A stretch of DNA of 64,000 nt from Tanypteryx hageni (lineage: Eukaryota > Arthropoda > Insecta > Odonata > Petaluridae). The position numbers were made by a program, and so were the translations under genes. This document shows positions 42,557-54,211 of this stretch, piece by piece (the stretch's first letter is position 1; the number at the start of each line of letters is the position of its first letter). The notes below the pieces were generated by a model. The model was not told the origin of the DNA, did no database searches, and saw only the letters and a program-made list of their open reading frames with translations. Where the stretch lies: NCBI GenBank assembly GCA_028673005.1, contig CM054115.1, positions 6,989,501 to 7,053,500 of the forward strand. The letters are read 5' to 3'.

Positions 42557-42832
42557 CATCTCCAATCAAATCATCTCCCCTCCAATCATCTCCCCTCCAA
42601 TCATCTCCCCTCCAATCATCTCCCCTCCGATCATCTCCCCTTCAATCATATCCCCTCCTATCATCTCTCCTCCACTTATCTCCCCTCCACTCATCTTCCC
42701 TTCAATCATCTCCCCTCCAATCATCACCCTTCCACTCATGTTCTTTCCAATCATCTCCCCTCCACTCATCTCTTTTCCATTCTTCTCTTTTCCACTCATC
42801 TCCCCTCCACTCATCTCCCCTCCACTCATGTC
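42557..42832. repeat. 15-bp minisatellite, unit TCATCTCCCCTCCAA
   Basis: About 18 tandem units, some changed to 'tcatctcttttccac' or 'tcatcttcccttcaa'. Because 15 is a multiple of three, all frames stay open and make repetitive five-residue peptides (SPLQS, NHLPS); I do not treat these as genes. Confidence 0.9.
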
Positions 42833-43240
42833 TGGCTCGCTGTATTTACTAATATAATTTACCAGATTTTTCTGTGCTTCTATGTTTAATGGTGATGATG
42901 TAATTTATGACATCACCAAAAATTTCACATGAATAATTTGATCAAATATGAATATATAAACTTGAAGTTTGGCATAGATAGTCTATTCAAATATAGAATT
43001 GCTGTGGAAATGGAAAATTAATGAATAATATTCATGGTTTGACTGTATGAGAAGATTTGCAATCCACATAAGGTAACACATAATAATGGACTTTATGACT
43101 TGCAGGCTTTTTTTCTTTTGGAAAATAATATTAAAATAAATTTACCAAAGACCTTTAAATTTGTACCATTCTATAGAAGAAATTACAAGGTTTTATTATT
43201 CTGTTCATTGCTTTTTGCCTACATTTCAAATTCCATCACA
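42833..43240. other. AT-rich intronic DNA, no gene seen
   Basis: Nothing recognised on either strand. Confidence 0.5.
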
Positions 43241-45015
43241 TTAACCCCTCAAGCCCGGAGGAGATTTATTAAATCCCACCCATACTGCCGGATGAGGTTT
43301 TTAAATTTTCACGATTGCATTGCAAAAACGTTCGAAAATATTAAAATAATCATAACTTGGGAAGTTTTCTCTTGATTTTTCTGAATTTTTTTGTGGATTT
43401 ATGAAAAACATGAAATTTTTAAATATCTATTTTGTTTATAATATTTTATATACAAAGATTGTTGGAGTAGAAGAGAATGTACACCAATCGCTAATTTTCC
43501 GGCATGCATTCACGCTTTATGTATAACATTCAGCACCGGAAAATCTATAGAAGATATTGATGTGCAATCTTAATAACAAAATAGCTTAAATTAGTAACTA
43601 TTTCATTCTGCAAGTCTAACTATCTAAACCATTTAGGTGAAAAGTTTTACGAATCTCACCTTTTTCATGTCTTGACTGGAAGTTTTTAAGTTAATGTAGT
43701 ATTATTGATTTATTAAAAGATGATTTATTTATAATATAAACATTTTAGTTATAGAGTCATCATTCTTAGTCATTACAGAAGTCACATAGAAGAAATGGTT
43801 GCATTTCGTTCATTGGAAATGGAGATATGACGTTGTATAAAACACTGAAAACTTTAGCTTATAGGTCCTTCCCAAATATTTTCAGAAAATTTACACATGC
43901 GTAATTGGATTCAGCAAGAAATGCCTTATAGCTTAGTAAAGACTTCTAGTAACCTATTGTGTAAATATATAGAAGAGCTTTTCGTGATTTTTTGCTGGCG
44001 TTTCCTCTTCTCGCCTACTCGTTTCATCGATGCTTTGGCCCTGCTAGCACAGCAGCGAAGCACTTATCTGAAGAGGAAACTGACCTCGTCTTCTTTCAAA
44101 TGTCAAAGAAAAGAAACCCAATTTGGTGGGTTCTCTTTCCTCAGGTATTTATGGGTCAACTTTAGAAACCGAAAATTCGTAGGTCCGTGGTAAAAACTAA
44201 AATTCTATCACAAAACTAAATGTATATTATATGTAAACAAATACTTACAAATAGATATACTCAATTCCCCCCGTCGAGATTAAAATAAAATTCTAAAGGT
44301 CTTGAAAATTATATGACCGATATTATCCTTCTCACAAAATCCCTGTCTTTGAGGCGTGGCACTAAATTATCGGAAGTGTCGGCCTTGGATTTTGAAATCA
44401 GCTGTTTTGATGTTGACGCTCTCCTATGAAGCGATGAACGAAGGATCGCACGGTAATGGAAGGGAATGTTTACAGAAATGTTTTTACTCAACCTAATTCC
44501 ATTCTTCATCAATTGCATTGTAAACATTTGTAATAAGCTGTGCATAGACAGACATAAGATGTTTTCCTTTCTTTCTTTACATACCGACGAAGACGCATGA
44601 CATAAGCCAAATATCTCCACCAGGAAAAAGAGGATAAAAAACATGCTCTCCTTTGAAATGATGCACAGTTCCTACATTGCATTTCAAACACCAAGGAATG
44701 GTTCCTTGCTGCATTGAAAAGCGACTTTTATATGTAGAAACACCATCATATCATAGCAAAATTGAAAATTCTATTGCAAAATTCAACGTTGATTATATAT
44801 TTTTTAAAAGAGAAAAAAAATACAGGACAAACATAGATAGGAAGTACAAAGCTTACTCTTTCAAAATATATATAGGTTATTTAGATTTAAAGAAGTCCCT
44901 AGCGTCAAAAGATAAAATAAATTAGGGTTGCCGCAGGACGTAATAGTATGCCTGACGGCCGATTAAACAGTTTTTGCAGGACGTAATAGTACGCCTGACT
45001 GCGTTGAGGGGTTAA
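43241..45015. mobile_element. 1.8-kb TTAA-bounded element of piggyBac type
   Basis: Starts TTAACCCCTCAAGCCCGGAG and ends, inverted, TTAACCCCTCAACGCAGTC; TTAA stands at both edges. The right subterminal region has two copies of a 24-bp block ('gcaggacgtaatagta' then 'gcctgac', 44932-44955 and 44976-44999). No transposase recognised; the minus-strand frame 44309-44644 and the plus-strand frame 43897-44193 have no family signature. It is likely a non-autonomous relative of the 33-kb piggyBac. Confidence 0.6.
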
Positions 45016-45439
45016 ACATTTAATTCACAGTTTGGGAAAATCTTGCCATTTTAATGTAATGTTGCCTTGCCAACCAATTACATTGTTAAACCTAGTAATC
45101 CAATTGTTATCTTAACTCATATGTTTAAGCATTCTTTGAAGGATTTTAATATGAGGTGAAGTAAAAGATGCAAGGATATGTAAATGATTTTCATAGCAAT
45201 CAATGTAAACAATATTTAATGCATTATTTACAAGAAGGAATAACTAATAAGCTGAAATACTATTCAAAAAGAGTTAAAATCATAATAATGAGCTAAATTC
45301 AATATTAATAATATAGAAAATTATAAAATCTTAGGAACATGCTGGATGTTTAATAAACAAACCGAGAATGCAATAATTGTATCAAGTGAAGGATTGGGTC
45401 TAGGTAGAAGAATGGAGTACTTGAGGACAGTTTAGGTAA
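45016..45439. other. AT-rich intronic DNA, no gene seen
   Basis: Nothing recognised. Confidence 0.5.
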
Positions 45440-45949
45440 TAGGGAGAGGTAGATAGATGGATAGATAATCGTCTTTATTCGGGCAAAATTTGGTCCATAA
45501 GGTCCATTCTAACTTTTAACCCTTCGTCAATATCATGAATATTAAAAATGAAAGTATTACAATGAAGAGTATATAAAATATACAAAACATAAAAAGATAT
45601 AAATGAAGACTGATTTAAGTTTGTGAGGAAAACCTAGGTAAAAACAGGCTTGTTCTTCCTAGTAAAACCCATGCAGGAAAACACTCACAGAGAAAAACCT
45701 GCGAAAATCCTACATAGTGTACATATGATAATATAATACTACAACATTAAATAAAAGGGAATATGCACAGCAGGAAAGTTTGTATACACAACATCATTGC
45801 ATACCATTATAAAAAAACATGTAAAGGTAAGAATGTAATATACATTAGAAATATACATTAATTAGAATAAGATGAAATATGAACAATGAATATAGAGGTT
45901 GGAACATGCCTATTATAAGAAAGAAGGAAATGTTATAAAATAACATATA

Positions 45950-48155
45950 CAGTAAACCCTCCACATTCGCGAAATTCTCCAATTCGCGATGTATCCAATG
46001 TATACGTACTCAACATTTGCGATTCCTTGGCTTTGCAAATGCGCAAGTTTGCCACATGATGATAGCTTGGTACACAGCCACACAGGTGCGTGCTGCTCCT
46101 CTCTATTTCAGTCTCGCACCCAGTGTTGCTAGATATAGCTTGAACATGCTCAGTGTAGTATATTGGATTTCTTATATCATATTTTGTAGTCTTATTTTTT
46201 ACATCTTATTTTACACATTTTTTCGTGTTCTTTATTCCAATGTTAAACGTTTCCTACCATTATGTTTTCAAAATGGCTTGAAATGAGACTGCCAGACCCA
46301 CATTTATTGTTCTTTCTCAAGTTTACCACTAGTTATATCATATGTACACTAAATGAACCAATGTGGACATGAGAAGCACTGCACTGACACGGAGTAGGCA
46401 TATCTCTGAAGTGATCATGCAGCTGAGTGTTGGCCGTGTAGTGCGATCTGATGACCGGGGAAGCGCTTAACCCTAACCTCATTCTGGCAACACTGCTCAG
46501 ATGCAAGTGTTACAGTATCCCTCGCAGTGTAAAGACCTCATGGCACATTTCTTCTTAATTTTGTCATTTATTTGGTTTATTTGCCCTTACTTGCCCTTAA
46601 TCATGCATAAGCTAAAGCAAGTGGCTACAAGTGCTTCTACTCCAAAAAGGCTGAAGAAAGTGATGCACTTAAGTGAGAAATTGACAGTGTTAGACAGACT
46701 GGCTACAGGTGAGAGTGCGTCTGCAGTTGGGCGACATTTTGGAATAAACGAGTCTACAGTAAGGCCAATGAAGAAATATGAAAAGGCGATCAGGGATAGT
46801 GTTGCAGGTAGTGCTCCAATAAGTTCAAAAATGGAGTCACAAGTGTGAGATAAAACAATAGAACAAATGGAAAAAATACTTTAATCGGTGGATTGAAGAC
46901 CAAACCCAGAAGAATAGTCCTCGGAGTTTGTACTAAGGCAAAGAGACTATTTGATCATTTTATGCAGTTGTATCACTCCTTGAACCCTGGAGGGCAAAAA
47001 TAAGAATTGGATGCCTGTGTTTTGGCATACAAACAAGAAGGCATGGATAATGGCAGCATTATTCTTGGAGTGGTTCCACAACTGTTTCATCCATGAGGTA
47101 GAAAAATACTTGGCATCCAAGAACCTTAGATTCAAAGTCCTACTTCTCATAAGCTCCAATGCATCCACTTGACATTTAGTTTGCACATCCTAGCGTGGAG
47201 TTGGTATTCCTTCCTCCTAATAAAACCTCTCTCATCCAACTCTTAGATCAAGGTATTATTGCGGCATTCACAGCCAACTACACAAGATACACTTTCAAGC
47301 ACATTTTAGATGCAATCAAGGAAGACCCAACACTAGATGTTGCAACCTGTTGGAAGATGTTCAACAGCATAGACTGTATCACTGATATCCAAGAGTCACT
47401 AAACAAGATTAAGCCGTTTATCATCAATCCCTGCTGGAAGAAACTGTGGCCAGATTTTGTCAATGAAATCCCTGGATTCCCTTCCATTGGCGATGAGATT
47501 CAAGACATCACTCAGCTAGTGCATCAAGTTGGAGGAGAAAGCTTTGAAGATATGCAGTCACAAGAGATAGAAGAGCTGATAGAGTCCCACACCGAGGAGT
47601 TGACTGAAGAGGACCTAAATAAGCTCATCAATAAGGTCAACAGTGAGGAAGAGGAGGAGTAGGATGCTACAAGATCTACTCTTAACCTCAAAGCTCTTGC
47701 TGAAATGATGAAACTGCAGCAGGCGTTGATAGACAAAGTGATAGAATGTGATCCTGTAATGGAAAGGAGCCTCAAATTTAAGAGGGAGATTGAGGCTACA
47801 TCCAGCCTCTACCTCTAAATTCAAAACAGCAAAACAAATGACCATCACCAGGTTTTTTCAGCCCAAACTCTCTACCCCAACCAGCCACAACCCACTGCAA
47901 TTGCCCTCTTTGGAGGATTCGGATTGACTTCATCATCATCATATTATTATTATTATTAGTATATAATAAACAGTATACTATTATTTAGTGATTTTTGTCT
48001 ATGTTCTTATATACCTACATTTTCACTCGCTATTTTTTGTCATGCCATGAACCTAACCCCATTTTCTCCATTGAATTATGATCTCAACATCCGCAAATTC
48101 CACATTTGCGAGAGTTGACAGGAACGTAACCCTCACAAATGTGGAGGGTTTACTG
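45950..48155 (+). mobile_element. Tigger element, inactive
   Basis: Terminal repeats CAGTAAACCCTCCACATT are perfect and inverted, with TA at 45948-45949 and 48156-48157. Removing it rejoins the LINE 3' UTR. Subterminal 'cgcgaa/ttcgcgat' and 'cgcaaatgtggaatttgcg' blocks are also mirrored. Confidence 0.88.
46603..47662 (+). pseudogene. Tigger transposase, internally deleted
   Basis: N-terminal helix-turn-helix part from ATG 46603: LSEKLTVLDRLATGESASAV, GRHFGINESTVR. After several stops: KAWIMAALFLEWFHNCFIHE, VLLLISSNAS, then FLPPNKTSLIQLLDQGIIAA and an acidic C-terminal tail to 47662. The segment with the first catalytic Asp is missing, the second (normally LLLxDNAP) reads LLLISSNA, and only the third (LDQG) remains. 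It cannot be active. Confidence 0.85.
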
Positions 48156-48369
48156 TATAATATAAAACAGTGCAAAACAATATCAAATGATATACAACAA
48201 TGAGAATGAATAAAACAATATAACATAGTAGACACTAGACAATATAAAGGTAACATAGTCGAAAGTGGTGTACATTGTGAGAAAATCGATTGCCTGTAAA
48301 AAAATAATTAATGCTAATTAAGTAAGGAAGAGTGAAGGCAACCATCTTGTAATAGGTAAGAAGAATATG

Positions 48370-51300
48370 TTAAAGCTGACCTGAATTTTGGGCAGAGAAC
48401 AGCGATTTAAAGTATTTATGCTTGAAGATCTGGAGAGATGTTGTGTTTTGGAGGTCAGTAGGTAGGGCATTCCATAGTCTACAAGCTGTAACATGGAAGG
48501 ATTTATTATAGACTTCAGTCCTGTTATGTGGGATCATGAAGAGAATGTTGCCCCTAGTGTTGGCATTGTGTAAAGAGTTCATTTGGGTAAATTTAGAGTC
48601 CAAATACTGTGGGTTTTGAAGAGTTATAATTCAGTAAAATAATGAGAGGAGATGAAGATGTCTATGAGCTTTAGTGCGAAGCCAACCTAACTTATAAAAA
48701 GATAGAGTGACATGCTCACTCTTTTGGTGATCAAAAATGAATCACACAGGAATTTTGGGCCCACTGCAATTTTAAAGATACCTCGTTAGATAGATCTTGA
48801 TAGACCGTATCACAGTAATCGAGGTGAGGAAGGACAAGAGTGGTGATAAGTCGCTTGTGAAGTGAGAAATGGGTGATGCTTTTAATTCTTTTAAGTGAGT
48901 GAAGTGAGCTGTTAATAGTATTGCATATTTTAGTTATGTGATCAGTCCAGGCCAATGTGTCGTTGAATACTAACCCAAGATTGGTTGCAGTTTTTTGGAA
49001 ATGAATGATAGAGTTATTGAGAAAAATTGGAGGAAGTTCCGAGAAGTTTACTGATGAGAGAAGATTGGTATACCCAATAATAATATACTGCCTTTTTAAA
49101 GGATTAATTTTGAGGAAATTTACATTTTTCCATTTGGATAAAGAAGTGAGGTGATGGTTCATTTTACCAATGGTAAGAGGAAGATCAATAGTGCGAGAGT
49201 GCATATAGATTTGCAGATCATCTGCATAGAGGTGGTATTTACAATGAGCAAGCTGAGAAGATATGTCATTAATGTACAGAAAGAAGAGCAGTGGCCCGAG
49301 GGTGGAACCATGTGGTACACCACATGTCACTTTAATCCATCTTGAGTAATGTTGTCAGCTATGATCTTTTGATAGTGATCATTGAGGTAAGAATTAATTA
49401 AGTTTAGGGAATCTGAGGAGAAGTTCAGGAGACGAAGTTTGGTTAGAAGTATGTTTAAACTACAGAATCAAAAGCTTGACTAAAGTCAAGAAGACTCATG
49501 ATAGTGCCTTCTCTTTTGTCCATTGCTAATCTGATATGGTCAGTGATTTTTGGAATCCTGATTGAATCAAGGATATTATCTTTAATTGGAAAATAAGTGA
49601 TTTGTTCATGTAAAACCTTTTCAATTGCCTTTGATAATACAGGAAGTAAACTGATGGACTGAAATTCAGTTATATCAGAAGAAAGACTTTTTTTTAGGTA
49701 TGAGACTGACTATGGCGAGTTTCCATTACAATGGGAATTTGTTTCGCATAATAATGAGTGATGGCGGTAGAATTAGACGAATAATCTTATGAAGGAAAAC
49801 TATTGGAATTTCATCAGCACCTTGTTCTCTGGACCTGATTTTACGTAAAGATTTTAGTACATCCAGTTGAGTTACAAGAGAAAATTAGAATGGTAGTGAT
49901 TCTGTGGTAGGAGGAGAGTATTGAAGTAGGAGGTAGTGTATGTGTTTCTGTTTCATTTCGTTGTCAGGAGTCGGGGGAGTGGTGAGTAGAGTGTTAAGTG
50001 TATCAAGGCAAATATGAGGAGGAAGTTGTGTATCCTTAGATTTTTTAATGCCAAATAATTTTAAGTTACTCCATAGAGCAGATTGTGAAGAATTTGGACA
50101 GGTCAGTGAATGAATGTTTTAGAGTTTCTGATAAGTTGCTTAGTTTAATTTCAGTTTTTTAAATTGGTTGAATGAGATCTGTGTTTTTGTATTTTTGAAA
50201 ATGCGAAAGTCTTTGTCACATCTCTTCATTATAGCTTGATGTAGGATGTGAGCCATGGTGCATGAGGCTTAGAGACTCTTTTAGTCTTTAGTGGAGCGTG
50301 AGTGTTGATTAATGACTATATAAAATTGTTGAAAGCCTCGACCTTGTTGTTAATGTCGTTCATATATTCGATAGAATGCCTAGGCATGGCAGACATGTCA
50401 GCAATTAACTTTTCATTGTTGATGTCTTTGAAGTCCCTGCAGGTGATATACTTCTGCTTGTGAGTTGGGCACCTTGTTGAATAGGCAATGTATATTATGT
50501 CATGTGAGGAGATTCCAGGAGCAGAGAGTTGGCCATGTGCAAGAACCTTGTCGGTAATAGCTAAATCAATTTGGGTAGAAGAAGTAGGTGTATGGTGAGT
50601 TGCATTTAACAGAAGAATACTAAGGCCTAGGGAGTTAAAAGAGTTATATAAATATGTTGAATCAGGATTTGATGTGAGTAGATTGGCATTGAAGCCGCCA
50701 GTAATTATTAAATGATTGTAATCATTAATGTGTTTAGCGATGACTTAATCTATATTGGATATTTGGCCAATTTTGGGTGGGTGGTAGACAATATGGAAAA
50801 GTATTTTCAATGAATAGATTTTCAATTTGAGGAAGAGAAATTCAGGTCTTTTGCTGTAATTACATTCGCTGCTTTCAATCACTTTATTTGAAATATCATT
50901 TCTTGCATATATTCCAACACCACTGCTACCTTTACCAACATGATCATTACAGTAAAGTTTAAAACCATCAATATTAACAGTAGAGGAATGTAGGTTTCAA
51001 CCAGGTCTCAGCAATAGCAATGATGTGTACTTTATTATGAGGTAGGATGTTATGAAGTTAAGCTGTTAAGCTTTGAGCATTTAAATATATGATCTGGAGG
51101 GAGCATGGAAAGGGCTTAAACTGTTCAGATAAAATGGCCTTTGTATTGGAGTTGGAGTATGAAGATCAACTTTTATTAGTGATAGGGAGAAGTTAAGAGG
51201 ATGGAGAATGAGGAGATATGGATGGGTAGAATTCAGAGGCATTTGGGTCTATGGAAAGATGTGGATGAGTTTGGGAAGGAATGAAATCAGGAGCATATGG

Positions 51301-51650
51301 GTTAAAGCAGGTACGGGTGGTGGCTGGATGTAACACAGGTAGTGAGAGGGGAAGGGGCGGGGATGGAATAGAGGGGGGCAGGTATTCTGCTGCCTCTGGG
51401 TCGAGAGAGTGAGGACCATGAGTATTAAGGTTATATGGTGAGGCAGGAGAAGAGATGATGGGCGAGAGAGGGCATGTGTTTTTGTTTTGAATGTAATGGA
51501 AAAAGCGGGGAGAGGGTGGTCAGCGGGAGGTGGACGGTCAGAAGAGCTAATGCGCATCATAATGCCCTGCTGCGATGGTCTACTAATGGTAGGTACGAAC
51601 AGGAAAGAGGTGCTATTAGTGGGCAAGATTTTAAGGGAAGAATTAAACAT
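48370..51650 (-). pseudogene. LINE endonuclease/reverse transcriptase, copy 1
   Basis: Minus-strand blocks: KGSSGVGIYARND (about 50900) and further APE-endonuclease pieces to ISSHDIIYIAYS; then the reverse transcriptase, with GVPHGSTLGPLLFFLYINDI, HLYADDLQIYMHS (catalytic YADD), TNLGLVFNDTLAWTDHI, LVLPHLDYCDTVYQ, and the final block ACRLWNALPTDLQNTTSLQI with KHKYFKSLF. Stops and frameshifts are scattered, including in the region just before GVPHG. The motif set fits CR1/L2/Daphne-type elements; the exact clade is not settled. Confidence 0.8.
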
Positions 51651-51799
51651 AGGAGAGGATATTTTATAGAAGCAGGATGTGCAAAGTTAGGGTTAAATAT
51701 TACAATGTATAATTAAAAAGCAAGAAAATGCACACAGGTCAAGTAAATAATAAGTTATAAACTAATTGCACAGGAAAAGTGAACACAGAGGAAGGTGTG

Positions 51800-52390
51800 A
51801 GCATTGCACTGTAGGGATATGAGAACTGCACTAGGAAGCTGAAGGAACTTATGGAACGAGTGGAATAAAACACTGAGTGGAACACTAGCACTGTGGAGTA
51901 AGAGCTATTGGGAAACGGCTTTGGGAGCACTAAGGGTGGAATGGAGACAGATAACTACAGACACTTATTTGCACTGATTAGATGATTGAAATGAAACACT
52001 ACATGGAGCACTAGCACTGGGAAATAAGGGCTCTTTGGATATGACTTTGGGATCAATTTCACTAGAGAGAACCGAGAAAGAAATCACTGTGGGAAGAACT
52101 GCCACTAGGGAAAGGGGGGGCTATTTATGAATTAATTTGGGATAACTAGGGATATAGGGGAGACATAAACACAGCCACTAATAATATTCACAGGCCCTAA
52201 TTTTCACTTGGGATGCCACTTAAGGGAGGGAAAGAAAAAAAGAAAAGAAAATCTCCGCTATAAAGGGGTAGACAGAAACATGCTTCTTTCTCCTCTCGGA
52301 AACACGGAAAACAGCAAATGCAGGAACGAGGATGCCACATGATGCCAGGGATGGGATTAGTGGAGAACAGGAACTCAAGTTGCACAATGC
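51800..52390 (-). repeat. Tandem subrepeats in the LINE leader
   Basis: On the minus strand the block 'cccagtgctagtg-tcca--tagtgtttcat' occurs near 51870-51905 and 51985-52030, each preceded by 'cccaaag' and 'ctcttac/cccttat' sequence. A third, weaker copy lies near 52060-52110. Tandem monomers in this position often act as LINE promoters. Confidence 0.5.
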
Positions 52391-52562
52391 AATACGCATG
52401 ACAGATGTTACCTTATGATTATGCCATAGTGGTCTTTGTCAGATTCTAAGCGAATCCCAAGTCTTGCTCATCAGGTTACTTGGTGGCATCCATCCCCAAA
52501 GTTGATTTCTAAGACAGCCAGGCCTGCTTCAATGCCTCTACATCTCTCATTGTGGAAATGAA

Positions 52563-53310
52563 TCATCTGTTGCCATCATGCAGGACAACTATTTTCCCGT
52601 CTTGCGTCCATACCCCACGTGGTCCTGCCAACATTTTTACCTCTTGCAATACCTTTTTTCGTAGAAAGGTAAGTGACTTGGGGATGAGAAAATTGTAACC
52701 TTTGAGTCGTCTCTTGTTTCTCCACACCTTGTCTCTTTCCTGATATGATAAAAACCTTATAATGATAACTCGGGGGTGAGGATTGGAGCTTCTAGGAACA
52801 CCAATTCTGTGAGCTCTGGAATGATGCTGTATGTTGATCTCTTCCTTAACTTCATCTTTGAAGAACTTCATCACGAGATGTATAGTCTTCATTCTCCTTC
52901 TCCAGTACTCAATGAATGAGAAGAGAGTTGTGTCGGGAATATTGCTCTAAGGCATCTTGTCTCTCATCCTATTCCACACTTTTCTTCCCTAGGTCACTAA
53001 GGCAATCAGAGAGACAGCGGATGTCTTACATTACTTTTGTGTGGAAACTGGTAAATCTTTCCTCTAAGGATGAGAGAGATTCCTTCTTCTTTGGTTAATA
53101 TTCCTTATGGATTTGGCTAAGTTCTTCTTGAAATGAAGACAGTCTTCATAACTGTTTCCATCATAGCATGAAACTCCATGCTATCGGACTCAAGGTCCTT
53201 CTTTAAAGCCTTTGGCAGTATATTTAGTGGTTGGGATAACTAAAAATGGAAAGTGAAAGGGACAGAGCGACCTGAGGGAATGTCAGGCTACCACGAGCAT
53301 TGGACTAAGA
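52563..53310 (-). pseudogene. L1-ORF1-like protein, second copy
   Basis: The conserved part 52892-52563 reads DEVKEEINIQHHSRAHRIGV, PRVIIIRFLSYQERDKVWRN, KRRLKGYNFLIPKSL, KKVLQEVKMLAGPRGVWTQD, ending HDGNR stop. Upstream (to about 53200) the start region is shared with the 37.1-kb copy ('gatagcatgga-tttca-ctatgatgga'), and the leader 'gcctgacattccctcaggtc' lies near 53270. The HRIG domain is intact here; the upstream coiled-coil part is frameshifted. In position and strand it could be ORF1 of LINE copy 1. Confidence 0.7.
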
Positions 53311-54211
53311 CTGTGGGATAAGGGAAGGGAAGTACTTCAATTTTAATACATAATATGCACATACCTGTCATATTTGACATGCAATTATGCTAGTACAGTA
53401 GAAGATCGTTTATCCGGAATGTCCGGGACCTGGCCTCTTCCGGATAAATGATATTTCCGCTGTTTAGATAGCTTAACTACAAAAGAGCACAATCATCAAA
53501 AAAAGACGTTTAGGCACGTAATATGTATAATACGTAATACGGGACTAAAGTAGGGTAAGGAATAAACAAGTTTAAAAAGAGTATATGTTTTAGAAAATCT
53601 TTAATTTAATGCAAACTTTTCATGCGATGAATTTGAGAATGTATGTATTAAATATCGTCGTCAATTTTGCAGCAATGGAAGACGTAGTTGGGTATATCTG
53701 AAAACGGAAAAAAATAATATGTATGTTACAACGTAAGTTGACAAAAACATTCGTAATTACATAATTTGAAGTAGACATACATAACTGATTAATATTATTT
53801 TACTATCATGCAAATAGATTTCACTTCGGATACCATGCTGTGTGCGTACTCCCACACGATCTGGATGTAAGCCAATCTAATTCGCTCGTCAATATGCGAT
53901 AAACACCCCAAAACAATTTTACAATGATCGGTCTACTCGTTCGTACATAAAATAATAACTATTTTATACTACATGTATATAATAATCATTATTAAGAAAA
54001 TTCTCAATTTTCAAAGCCCACTCATTTCCGTAAAAACCGCAAAAAAGAAGCATATAGAAATAAAAATTGAAATTTTATTTACCTGGAAATCCTTGTTGAT
54101 CTGCAGATAGGGATGTAGAGAATCACTTAATAGTAGGATTTGTGGTAACAGCATCTGCAGAAACTGAAGGAGAGGATGATGAAACAGTTCTTTTAAAAAT
54201 ATCTTTCAGTG

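Larger units (their letters stand above)
45440..52390 (-). mobile_element. CR1/L2/Daphne-type LINE, copy 1, with a nested Tigger
   Basis: In minus orientation: leader with tandem subrepeats (about 52390-51800), coding region (51650-48370), 3' UTR (48369-48157 and 45949-45490) and an 'aataaagacgattatctatc' end with a short ATCT tail near 45450. The 3' UTR is split by the Tigger at 45950-48155. A second, shorter copy of the family lies at 56455-59390. An ORF1-like gene just upstream (52563-53310) may be its first frame. Confidence 0.7.

Noticed and set aside
42490..42889. Open frames of 87-120 codons on both strands with five-residue repeats
   Set aside because: They arise because the 15-bp minisatellite unit is a multiple of three and lacks stops; no start context, splice sites or family similarity.
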